From contig JAAAIG010000057.1 in the NCBI GenBank assembly GCA_015852425.1, positions 9,914-54,916 of the forward strand: a DNA stretch of 45,003 nt, written 5' to 3'. Every line of letters begins with the position of its first letter. Position 1 is the stretch's first letter. The notes under the pieces are model-generated. The model was not told the origin of the DNA, made no database searches, and was given only the letters and a program-made list of their open reading frames with translations. Positions 1 through 11,100 of the stretch are shown here, in pieces. The DNA comes from Gryganskiella cystojenkinii. Its lineage: Eukaryota; Mortierellomycota; Mortierellomycetes; Mortierellales; Mortierellaceae. The translations under genes were made by a program, and so were the position numbers.

Positions 1-479
1 ATTATCCATCCTTCGACCTCAACAACCCATTACTTGCACCCTCATCGGTCATCGACCCCTGCTATGTTTACCATTAAATAAAATAAAAAGTCGTCCACCC
101 CCTTCTCTCGACGCTCTTCTAATTTCATGTCTGTCTACGTTCAACACGGGCCATTTCTATTTTAGCTGTTGGATCAAAAAATGTATGTTTGCAGTTCCTG
201 AGGAGTACTTGGTGGTAACGATGCCTAAGACGACTGTGGAGAGGTAGGGCGTCACATGATCAACTGGGCGATTCGTTGACAAAGGCAAAAGTGAAAAGAT
301 CCAGGCCCAGATCTTGTTCTTTCCCAAGCTCCAAACGGCTCACCACTGGTGGTAACACATGAGAAAGATGGAAAAAAAATTGTGTGCTCAGATTCGGTCC
401 CGTTTGTCTCTCTTGTTCACTTTCTTGCCATTTCCCCAGGTTCCTCTTTTTGCTCTGTCTTCCTCTTCTAATTTTATTG
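1..479. other. Left-edge intergenic and upstream region
   Basis: No coding region is supported here. An AT-rich stretch at about 72-92 contains AATAAA-like sequence and could be the 3' end of a gene lying outside the window. From about 385 to 479 the + strand becomes strongly pyrimidine-rich, as it does upstream of other genes in this window. The reading frame of the next gene extends back into this stretch, but the encoded residues are a run of Leu/Phe/Cys that looks like translated leader DNA. Confidence 0.5.
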
Positions 480-1421
480 ATGACGCCTCCACTTCCACCG
501 ACCATACCGGACAGTAACATGCCACCAGTGACAGTGTCCAGTTCTTCCTTCTGCCGCAACAGCGTCGACTTCTACGTTGGCAACCAGAACGTCCATGAAG
601 AACCCAGCCGTAATGGCGAAATCTGGCAGATCAAACTCTCGAGCTTATTGGCGTCACTGATGAAGAGCCAACAGAGAAAAGACTCAAACGAGCGAGTTCT
701 TCAACCAGGCACACTTACACAACAACGAGGAGCTATCTTGGATTTGAACACGGGACATTTGATTGCTGTCAGCCCCGGGTTCTTACTCTCAACACAAGAA
801 GCCCGGAACTTGGTCGCCCGTCTCCAGGCCCCTGATTCCACGTCCCCGCCGTTGTTGCCGTCGTCAAGGCCAGCCCCATCGTTATCGATAGATTCCTCAG
901 AAATGCCGAAGTGCGACATGAAAGAAATGGAAAAGAAGTCGTCGTGTTTCGATATTGATCACTTTGAAGCACTCCTCCAAAGTCAAGCACAGGCTCAACA
1001 CCATCAAATGGAGAAATTGACACATGAGGTCGCTAGCCGTGGTTGGAGCGAGAATGATGGTCCTCTTCCAGAATCGTTCGAGATTGAGTCTAAATCTTAC
1101 CGGATCCTCTCTCATGTCAGCGGTAGGACCCTCGTAGGACTCTTGACGACGAGAAGTGCTGTACAAGGTATTGAACAGGGCAAAGAAGCATACAAGAACA
1201 ACGCAACTGTAAGTGAAGACGCAAGCCCTACAGTCGCCGTTGCTGACAAAGAGATGTCAAAGGAGGACGAGTTCGGGCAAGGAGGCCTCGATCGAACGTA
1301 TTTGGCTTGTTACCGAGAGGGGGACCGCGCTTTCATTGGACATGTTTGCTTTCAACATCAGGTTCTCACCAGCGGCACTGTAAAAGCCGACCGTAGTCTA
1401 GAGTGCGTTTCATTGGTTTGA
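480..1421 (+). CDS. Divergent profilin-like protein
   Basis: Single-exon frame of 313 residues from the ATG at 480. The frame is open from 384, but its first 32 codons read a C/T-rich leader, so I prefer the internal Met. Three separated segments resemble the profilin fold. Residues about 83-118 have a hydrophobic strand followed by an SPGF turn and a helix (RGAILD..., SPGFLLSTQEARNLV). About 198-230 matches the FEI..KSYRIL strand pair. About 273-290 matches the terminal strand pair (YLACYREGDRAFIGH). Profilins bind actin monomers and poly-Pro and are usually about 130 residues. Here an insert of about 80 residues follows the first helix and another of about 45 precedes the last strands. The C-terminal helix of profilin is not recognisable, so the end could be altered by an unseen intron. 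The family call rests on pattern matching alone, and actin binding is unproven. Confidence 0.5.
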   Translation: MTPPLPPTIPDSNMPPVTVSSSSFCRNSVDFYVGNQNVHEEPSRNGEIWQIKLSSLLASLMKSQQRKDSNERVLQPGTLTQQRGAILDLNTGHLIAVSPGFLLSTQEARNLVARLQAPDSTSPPLLPSSRPAPSLSIDSSEMPKCDMKEMEKKSSCFDIDHFEALLQSQAQAQHHQMEKLTHEVASRGWSENDGPLPESFEIESKSYRILSHVSGRTLVGLLTTRSAVQGIEQGKEAYKNNATVSEDASPTVAVADKEMSKEDEFGQGGLDRTYLACYREGDRAFIGHVCFQHQVLTSGTVKADRSLECVSLV

Positions 1422-2250
1422 GATGGTCCCATTCCCCATAAAACATTTTGACAACTTCTCCGTCTTTTGCACTTTCACTTGATCGTGAGGCTGATATCAA
1501 GCTTTATGTGCACATCCCGTCAATTTGTTTTTTTGCGACTGTTGGCAGAACGTAAATATTTTTTGTTTGTCGAGATTGCTAGGTACGTGCAGTAAGTCAC
1601 GTCTTTCTCGGTATTTATCTAGGAAGAGGGGGCATGGAGCAATCAGCTACTGGTAAGAAATATTGGTAAGTAAAGCAGGCACAGTCTACAATGCAGAAAA
1701 ATATCCACATGCCCATGTGTTGACTTTTTTGGCAAAAGGGAAAGGAAGAGGAAGATCCTTTCGCCGATTCTCACGACTTGTGCTGTTAACGTCTATTGAA
1801 CGAAACGCACGGTCTATTTTATTTTGACCCCTCGCAAACCCCCATGTCCCCTTGCAACACTCATGTCCCCTCGAGCAGGAAAAGCTTCCGGGAGAAATTG
1901 CGAAAGGAAAAAAAAAAAAGTCTGGAGCACGCATCAGAAGTAGAGCTTGACGCACTGAAAGTTTTCTCACATACAGCCAACGTATTAAGTCGTAATCTCA
2001 ATTCCTTTCTTGTTCGCGAAAGGTCAATAAACATCTGCACACGGACTGTTGGATGAAGAGGAGAATAAAAGTTGCCGTTGTGCCTTCCCTCACTCTGTCC
2101 TGACTCTTAGGGAGATAGATGCCTTCGGAAAAGAACTACAACTGACATCCACTTCAGCCGAGTGAGTGTGCGCTATCCATTTCGCCGTAGTGGTAATCGG
2201 TGTCGTGTGCGTTGTGTGTCGACTGATAGAACCTCTAACTCACTCACGTT

Positions 2251-2268
2251 AAAAAAAAAAAAAAAAAA
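2251..2268. repeat. A18 homopolymer tract
   Basis: Eighteen consecutive A residues in non-coding DNA. It is one of several long A tracts in the intergenic parts of this window. Confidence 0.95.
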
Positions 2269-2939
2269 TGTATAGCACGGACCAAGAAAAAGATACTCAG
2301 CCAAGGGTGGAGATCACACGGTCGACGAATTTTTTGACTTGTCCCACCTTCCATTGGTGAACCTACCATGTCTAAATGTCTATGCCTCGCATTTCGGGTG
2401 TTTCTGATGGTAGCGTGCAGCAAATATCCATGACTGATTGATGATTATCCTGACGCTCAATACCACTCACTTCCATATTGCTGGTTTGCCTAGAGGGATT
2501 TGTTACTTTTGTGACTAACGCACTGGCATCATATTTTCGGATAAATCATTCTCATAGTGCGGTACAACAAAGCACCACTTCTCTTACATATCAATCGCTG
2601 TCTGGAAAATATCCCGCAGAGGAACTGTCCTCTAGTGATCTTCGCAGTCGTGTTACTAACTCAAAGCGGCACGATCGGCTTGCTTTTTTCCTGTTGGCGC
2701 AAACAGCAACTTATTGCGCTGTCATCTGGGAGTGATTCGCCATGTCTCGCTTCGTTCTCCCTGAGATTGACGATAATGAAAGAGGGAATTGAAGAAGTCA
2801 TCGGTCAGCAGTGTCGAATAAGCTCCAGTGTGAGTTTTGGCAACAACAAGTAAAATATTGAATTGTTTCGTCCCTATCCTTTTGCGCACCATCCCTTCTT
2901 CGTCGACCCCCTTCTTCTTAATCTTTACTTTCATTTGTC

Positions 2940-3110
2940 TCCTTCAAGGAACAAACTAATCTCTTCTTCCCTCCATCTCTTTTTTTTGTTCTTACATTCC
3001 AACTCTTCCTTTCCTTTCCTTTCCTTGTCTCTATCAGGAACTCCAACTTGCAGTAACACTCCACCACGCCGCACACCATTCCCCTGCTTATCTCCAGTCT
3101 TGTAAATATT
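2940..3110 (+). promoter_or_regulatory. Pyrimidine-rich leader/promoter of the H+-ATPase gene
   Basis: The + strand is dominated by C and T with repeated TTTCC units, about 220-390 bases before the ATG at 3331. Pyrimidine-rich tracts upstream of the start are common in highly expressed fungal genes, and the same pattern appears before the chitin synthase and transporter genes here. The transcription start itself cannot be placed. Confidence 0.35.
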
Positions 3111-3330
3111 CCGTCTCCTTCTTGCTACATGTCGTTTCTCATCTCTGGGCAAGATTCTTTTCTCGAGAGTGACTCGGCAGAACACTGACCATAGTTCTCT
3201 TTTGACACTTACCTCTCTACTTCGCAATGTCTGCGCGCATCCCTCGACAGCAGTTGTTCAGCGCAATCACGGCGATCTATCAGTTCGAGTAAAAGACGCC
3301 AGCGAAAAAGACAAAGCCCATCCCACTGGC

Positions 3331-6300
3331 ATGTCCAGCAAGCAAGAGATCATCGAGGGTATTTTTTTTTTGTTTTGGTTTGTTTTGTTTGAGAGATCAG
3401 GCACATACATATACGAGCGAGCCTCTTTAAAGTGGCCTTTTCTTCTCTGCTCTGCTACTGAATCCACCCCGATAACGACTCCTATAGACCAGCCAAAAAA
3501 ATTAGCAGACGTCAAGGGTCCAGAGATTGACGGCAAGAATGGCATGGGAGGCCATCTTGAGGTAGAGGAGCAAGAGCATCATGAGCACAAAGACGAGATC
3601 TCGCCTGAGCTCGAAACCCAGCTCCATACAGATCCCATGCACGGCCTCACGGACCAAGAGGTCGAGGAACGTCGTGCGCAGTGGGGAGCCAACGAGCTCA
3701 AAGAGATCAAGAAGAATCCTATTCTTAAATTCCTGGGATACTTTACAGGAGCGATTGCCTATCTGATTGAGGTTGCCTGTATTATCGCTGCTGTTGTCGA
3801 GGTGTGTGCTAATGTTGTTTTTATACACTGCGCCCGAGTAACACAGAATAACAAACAATGTTGTGTCCAGCAGACTTGTTGTGGATCAACTCCAAGAAAA
3901 TTGACATCACGTTTTATTTACTACACGTGACTTAGGACTGGCTCGATTTTGGCATCATCCTCGCCCTGTTGTTAGTGAACGCGTGCATCGGCTTTATTGA
4001 AGAGGCCAAGGCCGAGTCTGCTCTCGATGCTCTGCGTCAGACCTTGGCCCTCAAGACTCGCTGTTGGCGTAACGGCCACTTGGTCGAGCTCGATACCTCC
4101 GCCCTGGTTCCTGGAGATATCATTGTCCTTCGCCTCGGAGACATCATTCCCGCAGATGGACGGCTGCTGGGCATCGGTGCCACTGGTGAGGCAACCGAGG
4201 GTGATCTATTGATCGATCAGTCTGCTCTCACTGGAGAGTCCTTACCAGTGAGCAAGAAAAAAGGCGATGTTGTTTACTCTTCCTCGATCGTGAAGCAAGG
4301 ACAACAAATGGCTGTCGTGACAAAGACAGGTATCAACACCTTCATCGGTCGAGCTGCAAACCTGATCTCAATCACCGTTGAAGAGGGTCACTTCCAGAAG
4401 ATTATCAACCGTATCGGCAACTTCTTGATTCTCATCACGGTTGTCCTCGTCGGTATCATTCTGATATACCAGTTGGTGCACTTTCATGGACAGGAGGATG
4501 GCAAGTTCTTGAGTGTTCTCAGTCGTGTCCTTGTTCTCACCGTGGCCGCCATCCCAGTCGGTCTACCTACAGTCATGTCTGTGACCATGGCAATCGGTGC
4601 CAAACAACTCGCTGCGAAGAAGGTTATTGTGAAGCGGTTGACCGCTGTGGAGGAAATGGCGTCTGTCTCTGTTCTTTGCTCAGACAAGACGGGTACCTTG
4701 ACCTTGAACGAACTGACGTTCGACGAGCCTTACCTTGCCAACAACTACACCTCTGACGACATATTACTGTACTCATATCTTGCAGCTGAAGCTGGCGCCA
4801 ACGATCCTATCGAACTTGCTGTCCGTACCGCTGCTGAGGAGCAATTACCATTACTCCAGAACCGCACTCACAAGCACGAAGTACCTGGATTTAAAGTCAC
4901 CTCATTCCTGCCCTTCAACCCCGCTACAAAGTTGACGCAAGCTACCATCACGAACAAGGAGACTGGTGAAACCTTCAAGGTCGCCAAGGGTGCGCCGCAG
5001 GTCATTATTCGTCTTGTCGGTGGCGACGACGATGCTGTTCGTGCTGTCAATGCGTTGGCCAAGCGTGGACTCCGCGCTCTCGGGGTGGCCCGAACCATTG
5101 GTGGATCCTTGGAGACCTTTCAGCTGATTGGAATGATTGCCCTGATCGACCCTCCTCGTCCAGACTCTGCAGAGACGATTGCACGTTGCAAACACATGGG
5201 TGTTGATGTCAAGATGGTTACAGGAGACCAATTGATTATTGCCAAGGAAGTCTCGCACCGTCTTGGTCTGACTAGAGTGATCTTAGATGCAAATCATCTG
5301 GTCGATCCAGACAAGTCCGAGGAGGAGGTGACTGAGCACTGCATTCGTGCCGATGGCTTTGCGCAGGTTATTCCAGAGCACAAGTATCGTGTAGTAGAGC
5401 TGCTTCAGAAGCGTGGAATCATTGTTGGTATGACTGGTGATGGCGTTAATGACGCACCCGCGCTCAAGAAGGCCAACGTTGGTATCGCAGTTCACGGGTG
5501 TACAGATGCTGCTCGTTCTGCCGCTGATATTGTATTGCTCGCGCCCGGATTATCAACAATCGTGGACGGTTTGATGACCTCTCGTGCTATTTTCCAGCGT
5601 ATGCGTTCTTATGCGCTCTACCGAATCACGTCCACGGTCCACTTTTTGATCTTTTTCTTTATCGTCGTCATGACCTTCGATTGGTCCCTCCCTGCTCACT
5701 TGTTGATCCTGATCTGTATCCTGAATGACCTTGCGACCTTAGTCATTGCCGTCGACAATGCGCAGCTCTCGCCCCACCCAGACAAGTGGCGTATCGGTCA
5801 ACTGATCTTTATGTCAATCACACTCGGATGCTGTCTCACAGCGCTCTCGTTTGCTCACTTTTTTGTTTTCTGGAAAGTTTTTGGTTACACGCCTGCAAAG
5901 GCCACCGCGCCTGCGGACGAGCGTCGACTCGAGTCTGTCATGTACCTCCACATCTCGTCCGCACCCCACTTTGTGATCTTTTCCACGCGTTTGACTGGTC
6001 ACTTTTGGGAGAACTTGCCGTCACCATTATTTGCGTCGGTGATCATTGGGACGCAGATTGTGGCGTTGTTGATGGTTGTGTTTGGAGGACTGACACCCAA
6101 GATCCCGTTCTCCCAAGCCATTGTGATCCTGTTGATCTCATTCGCGTATTTCATCTTGTTGGATTTTGTCAAGGTCTACATTTTCAAGATCTGGTCGTTT
6201 GAGTTGACAGCGGCCTTTGTCCGAACGCCAGCCAGGAGAAAAAAGTTAGCGGAGAGGAATGCGCGCAAGATTGAACAGAACCATGTTTGGAGCAACATTG

Positions 6301-6545
6301 ATCGTGTCCGTGAGATCGTGTTGAAGTTGAAAGCCTTGGAAGCCCTGAATGAGGCACCGATAAATGAAGGTCAAGCCCTGGAGGGACCCGAGGCCGGCCA
6401 GAAGGCCATCGAGAAGGGACATTTGTTGGAGGCGCGGTCTCACGACAGTGGCGAGTTCTTTGGTACAGTGGAGGCGAAAGGCGAGCGAGGAGCAGATGAG
6501 ACTAAAGAATTACAACAGCAGGAAGAACAAAAGATAAGGAAATGA
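3331..6545 (+). CDS. PMA1: Plasma-membrane H+-ATPase (P-type, P3A)
   Basis: Exons 3331-3358, 3488-3801 and 3936-6545; introns of 129 and 134 bp, both GT-AG, give a 983-residue protein. It pumps protons out of the cell using ATP and energises nutrient uptake. The joins restore the cation-ATPase N-terminal domain and the M1-M2 hairpin (AAVVE|DWLDFG). Visible motifs are TGES at 213-216, the phosphorylated Asp364 in DKTGT, TGDQ, and GDGVNDAP at 615-622. The M6 segment reads ILNDLATL with Asp712 at the position used for proton transport. DKTGTLTLN and ILND resemble plant and protist pumps, while the following ATLVIAVDNA resembles fungal pumps. The C-terminal tail is Glu/Lys/Gln-rich and lacks the plant 14-3-3 binding end (YTV). 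The first exon is only 28 bases and is the least certain part. The family call is secure. Confidence 0.92.
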
Positions 6546-6648
6546 AAAATCCTCCTATCTCTCTCTGTCTGGCCTGCTCTGCTCAATATCGACAGTTACA
6601 GCAACATCAGCATCAGCAACACCAATTTTCTTTTATTTTTCTTGAAAT

Positions 6649-6654
6649 AATAAA
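6649..6654 (+). terminator. Candidate polyadenylation signal of the H+-ATPase gene
   Basis: AATAAA about 104 bases after the stop codon. The spacing fits a fungal 3' UTR; no cleavage site can be seen directly. Confidence 0.4.
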
Positions 6655-7494
6655 ACAGAGTAAGAATGAGAGGAATGTACAGAATGGAGAGGCGACCTAT
6701 GGAGAAAAAGAGACGGGTCAGATATGCAAGGGTGGAAGAGAAGGAATCTAAAAGATCGTTCAAAACATTGCAGATTGTCTCTTGGCCATGCGCTCGTGAG
6801 GCAACCCTTGGGCACCTGGATCAGATCATGATCACGATGGCAGCCAACATGGAACATTTATGCAAGGTTTGCCCCTTCACTTTTCCTTCTCCTGGTGGTG
6901 CGTCAGTTTCGTCCTTGGGTCTATCTTATGGTGGAAAGGCGAGGACACCAAGAAGGAGAGGGATCGGAACAGAAGCGGAGGAAGAACACGTTTTTTTGAT
7001 TCTGTTCAGTAACCACCGCCAAAAAAAAAAAAAAAGTTGTCGGGAGGGCAGAGCGAAGATAGGAGAAGGGGGTTGATGGAGAAGCAGAAGAAGACCGAGT
7101 AAGAGGAACAAGAAGAAGGCACGAGCAAGGAGGGAGAAAGACGGCGTCGCGTTGGGGGGATGTATACATTTGCGGTTCTAATAATTGATTACAGTATGAC
7201 GATCCGAAGACAGGGTTTCCAGGTGGACAATCAATGAAGGCGTGAGCTAAAAATACAGGGGTACAGTAGAGGATGTTTCTCAGCAACTGACTGAACACGA
7301 AAAAAGTGGTACCAACGAAAAATCTATTTTCAGACCTTTTGGTGGTGGTGCTGAGAGGCGAGAGAAGGGAACATGGTGCCACGGACTGACCTCAGGAACA
7401 AGTGTCTTTTTTTGGAGGGCAGTCAGTCATTCAGTCTGAATGAATGAGAGAGCCGGACAATGATTACAAGCAAAGACGTCCACAGCAAACATTA

Positions 7495-8090
7495 GTTTTC
7501 TTTCCTTCTTTTCTTCATTTGCACTTTTTTTTTATTTTATTTTTTTTGTCCTTCTCATTGAATCCTCCTCACCCTTCCTCTTCTCTCTATCGCTTTCTTT
7601 CTCTCTCTTGCTCGGTCTCTCTCATTCTTTGACAACCCTCTGCAGTGCACGGTACGTGGTCCCCTGTCGGACACTTTCGTCCGTTGTTTGTTTGATTGCA
7701 CTCAAAAAAAAGAGCTTTGATCTCCACAGCCAACCTTCAAGTCATTCATTGTCTGATCGCGTGCTGGTTTTCATGGCAATGGTTCATTGTCAAAGCAGTA
7801 CCACTTTTAGTGGTGGTGGTGGTGGTGGTGGTGATATCCAGTGGGCAGCAATATATGAACCGTTCTATCCTAACTAACCTGTTCTCCCTTTCTCTCTTGC
7901 CTTCTCCGTCTTTTTTTTCTTTGCGTCTTTTTGTTTCTCCTTTCTTTTCTCTCTTGCGCTTTCTTTCGCTTTCTGTGGATTGCTACCACCCACAGGCCGC
8001 CTTTCTTTTTGTTCGTTTTGTTGTTTCTTGACTTCACTCCGGCCCTCCCCCCCACTCTCTCATATCTCCACTCCTCTAGTGCCTCTTTAT
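7495..8090 (+). promoter_or_regulatory. Pyrimidine-rich upstream region of the chitin synthase gene
   Basis: Two long C/T-dominated stretches (about 7495-7630 and 7880-8090) flank a mixed segment that contains a GTG microsatellite. They end about 75 bases before the ATG at 8167. A 5' UTR intron within this region is possible but not shown. Confidence 0.3.
7810..7833. repeat. (GTG)8 microsatellite
   Basis: Eight uninterrupted GTG units in non-coding DNA upstream of the chitin synthase gene. Confidence 0.9.
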
Positions 8091-8166
8091 ATTACATGCA
8101 CGCCTTGGAATAACAACCTAGCAAGGAACCAGTTCTCTCCCTTCCAAAAAGGCAGCAACAAAAGCA

Positions 8167-11100
8167 ATGGATCAACGACAACAACAACAGCAGCAGCAAC
8201 AACCGCAACAACCGGACTTGTCTCTGCTGCCACACCCAACCGAGGATAACCTGACCGCGATCTTGGCCAATGGCTTCCAACAGGGACTGATCTACACCAG
8301 AATTGCATCCTCGGTCCTTGTCCAGCTGAACCCGTTCCATCCTGGTAAGGTAGACCTCTCAGACGCCATCCTGCAAGATCAGGTTCTTCATTACAAGGAC
8401 GGCGCACGACTCGCTGCAACGGATCCCTCCTCGTCCACGGTTCCACAAGCAACAACAGCACCAGACCAGCTACAGTTGCAGCAGCAACAAGCACAGGTCA
8501 GAGCCGCACGGAGCTTAGCTCAACCCCATGCGATCCATCTGGCTACAAGCGCATACTTGCACATGCGAAGGACAGGACAGGACCAGTCCATTATCACCAG
8601 GTAAAACCCCCCCTGTGCTCGTTTCCGTTGATTCGTTTTTTTTTTGTTTGTTTTGCAGCCTGCAACAACAAACAAAAGTCAACACATAGCACTCCTTCAA
8701 TTCTATTGCTTCTCTCTTCTCTCGCCCCTCTTCGCCCCCCTTGGTTCGAAACACTTTGTTCGTCAGCTTGTCAGGGATCCTTTTTCAAACGGTTCCTTAG
8801 ACGAAACGTTTATTTACTTTTTTAATTTTCCATTCATTTTTGCACGCCACTTCAAATTTAATATTTTCCCAGCAATGGGTTGGACTGAGTTGAAATGGAC
8901 TGGGCCACTGGTGTTGGTCCACCATCTCTTTTGTTCCCGACACCCTTCGCCTCGATTTTTCCCGTCCCTTTTGTTCTCCAAGATTGGAATCGAAACTTGT
9001 TGTTTCTTCTGACACTGACAGTCTCCGGATAATTCTTTCGGGGCTCTCGTCTTCTTCAGGTTGTTATTAACCTTGTTATTATACCAATTTTAAACCTCGA
9101 TTTCATCTACCGTAGTGGTCAGAGCGGTAGTGGCAAGACCGAAGGTGCTCGTCAAGTCCTCCGGCAGCTGTTGGCCCTGAGCGGCCAGCCCAAGAAGGAG
9201 TCCAGAGTTCAGAATCAGATTCTGTCTGCCAGCGTCATCATCGAAGCCTTTGGTCATGCCAAGACCTCCCTCAACGACAATGCCTCTCGCGTCGGACGGT
9301 TTACAGAGCTCCAGTTCAACGAGCGCGGACGACTTCTGGGCGCAAAGCTATTGGATTATTTCCTAGAAAAGAAACGAATCACCCAGTCTTTTGCGGCAGC
9401 AGATGAACGAAACTTTCACATCTTTTATCAGCTGTTGAACGGAGCCACGTTTGAGGAAAAGACTCACTTGCGATTGACTGAGGGAACCTTCCATTATCTG
9501 TCTCCGGCCTCATTGAACAGGAACAGGAACCTGCGCGGGATCGACGACGAACTCGAGTTCGGGAACCTGAAGACGGCCCTCAAGGTCATGGGATTTCAAA
9601 AAAAGCAGGTCGCTCAAATCTTCCAGCTCTTGGCCGCTGTCCTACATCTTGGCAACCTGACTTTCATGGAGGACTCAAGCCATACCAACGACGCCTGTGT
9701 GGTCAGAAATGTGGAAAGTCTTATCTTTGTCGCCGATATCTTGGGTGTGGACCCGAACGCACTCCAGAACACGCTGACGTACAAGACCAAGCTCATCAAG
9801 AAGGAACTCTGTTCAGTCTTTTTGGATGTTCAGGGGGCTGAACAGCAAAGGGATGAGCTCGCCCAGGCGCTTTATTCTCTCTTGTTCTCTTGGATCGTCG
9901 AATTCCTGAACGTGAAGCTCTGTCATGAGACACCGGCTAACTTTATTGGAATCGTCGACCTCTTTGGTTTCCAGCAGTTCCAGGTCAACCGACTGGATCA
10001 GTTTTGTGTCAACTATGCAAACGAGCGACTCCACCAGTTTTTCCTGAATCAAGTCTTCGAGGCTAGCTATGCAGATTTCGAACTCGAGGGCATCACATCG
10101 ATCCCAAAACTCCATTATTTTGACAATACGGCCTGTCTCCAGATGTTGGCTGGTAAGGATCAGGTAGGCCAGGACCAGAATGAGTCACACATCACTTCTT
10201 TCGACGAAGATGGGTCCGAAAGTGGCTTGATCGGTATCATGTCTGCGCAGTCGAGGCAAATAGGACAAGCCAACAAGACAGATGCGACCATGCTGGAGGC
10301 CTTTGCCAAGACTTATAGCCGACATGATTCCCTGACGGTCTCGAGGACGGACAAGAATGTCTTCCCGTCGTTCACAGTCCAGCATTATCTAGCGCCGGTC
10401 TCCTATACGGTCGAAGGATGGCTGGAGCAGAACGTGGATAATCTCAGCTCAGATTTTGTTACACTCTTCCGAGGCAATGGCACAGGAGGAGCACCGGCAA
10501 GCGTGAATACCTTTGTGCAAGGCCTTTTCACAGATAAGGCTCTCACAACAGAATCACACCCCCGTAACAACAACACGATCGTTGCAGCTCAGGTAAGAGA
10601 AAGTGATGCACCTTACAATGAGTTTTGAATATGGTGCAAAATGATACGCCTTTTAGATATACTAATGTTATAAATGTCATTTCTTTTTTACAATCACGTA
10701 GCAATCAATTAAACCCAAGCGAGCACCTTCGATGCGTCGGAAGAAAGTCGATGAGAACGCAGCAGCTCTCGATAACAAAGTAAAGACCGAGGGTGGCACC
10801 TCTACAGCCAAGGCGGGTAAGGTGGTGTCCATGGCGGCTCAAATCCAGTCGGCGACCCAAGAACTCTGTGAATCCTTGGAGGAAACAACGCCATGGTTCT
10901 TGATCTGCTTAAAGTCGAACGACACAGGTATGGCGAACCATGTGGATTCGATCGTGATCAAGTCTCAAGTACGGTCCTTGTGTCTCGCTCAAGTTGCTCA
11001 GCGATTAGCCCTAGAGTACACAATCAGTTGTACGCACCAAGAGTTTTTGGATCGGTACACGGCTCTTTTCATCAACTTGCTCGAGGACTGCCCCGCAGGA

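Larger units (their letters stand above)
1422..3330. other. Intergenic region upstream of the H+-ATPase
   Basis: About 1.9 kb with no supported gene. Short open frames here lack similarity to anything I recognise and have no consistent codon preference. It contains an 18-base A tract at 2251-2268. A strongly C/T-rich stretch at about 2940-3110 includes repeated TTTCC units and probably belongs to the promoter or 5' leader of the downstream ATPase gene. Confidence 0.5.
6546..8166. other. Intergenic region between H+-ATPase and chitin synthase genes
   Basis: About 1.6 kb without a supported gene. The first 110 bases are the 3' UTR of the ATPase. An A15 tract lies at 7021-7035 and a (GTG)8 tract at 7810-7833. 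From about 7495 to 8090 the + strand is largely C/T and forms the likely promoter and leader of the chitin synthase gene. Open frames here translate to low-complexity Leu/Phe/Ser strings and are not credible. Confidence 0.5.

Noticed and set aside
384..479. N-terminal extension of the profilin-like protein that looks like a hydrophobic signal segment
   Set aside because: The 32 codons read a C/T-rich leader, the same DNA style seen before other genes in non-coding sequence. The Met at 480 gives a more normal start.
7444..8113. Several overlapping Leu/Phe/Ser-rich frames upstream of the chitin synthase
   Set aside because: Pure translations of C/T-rich leader DNA with low complexity in all three frames.
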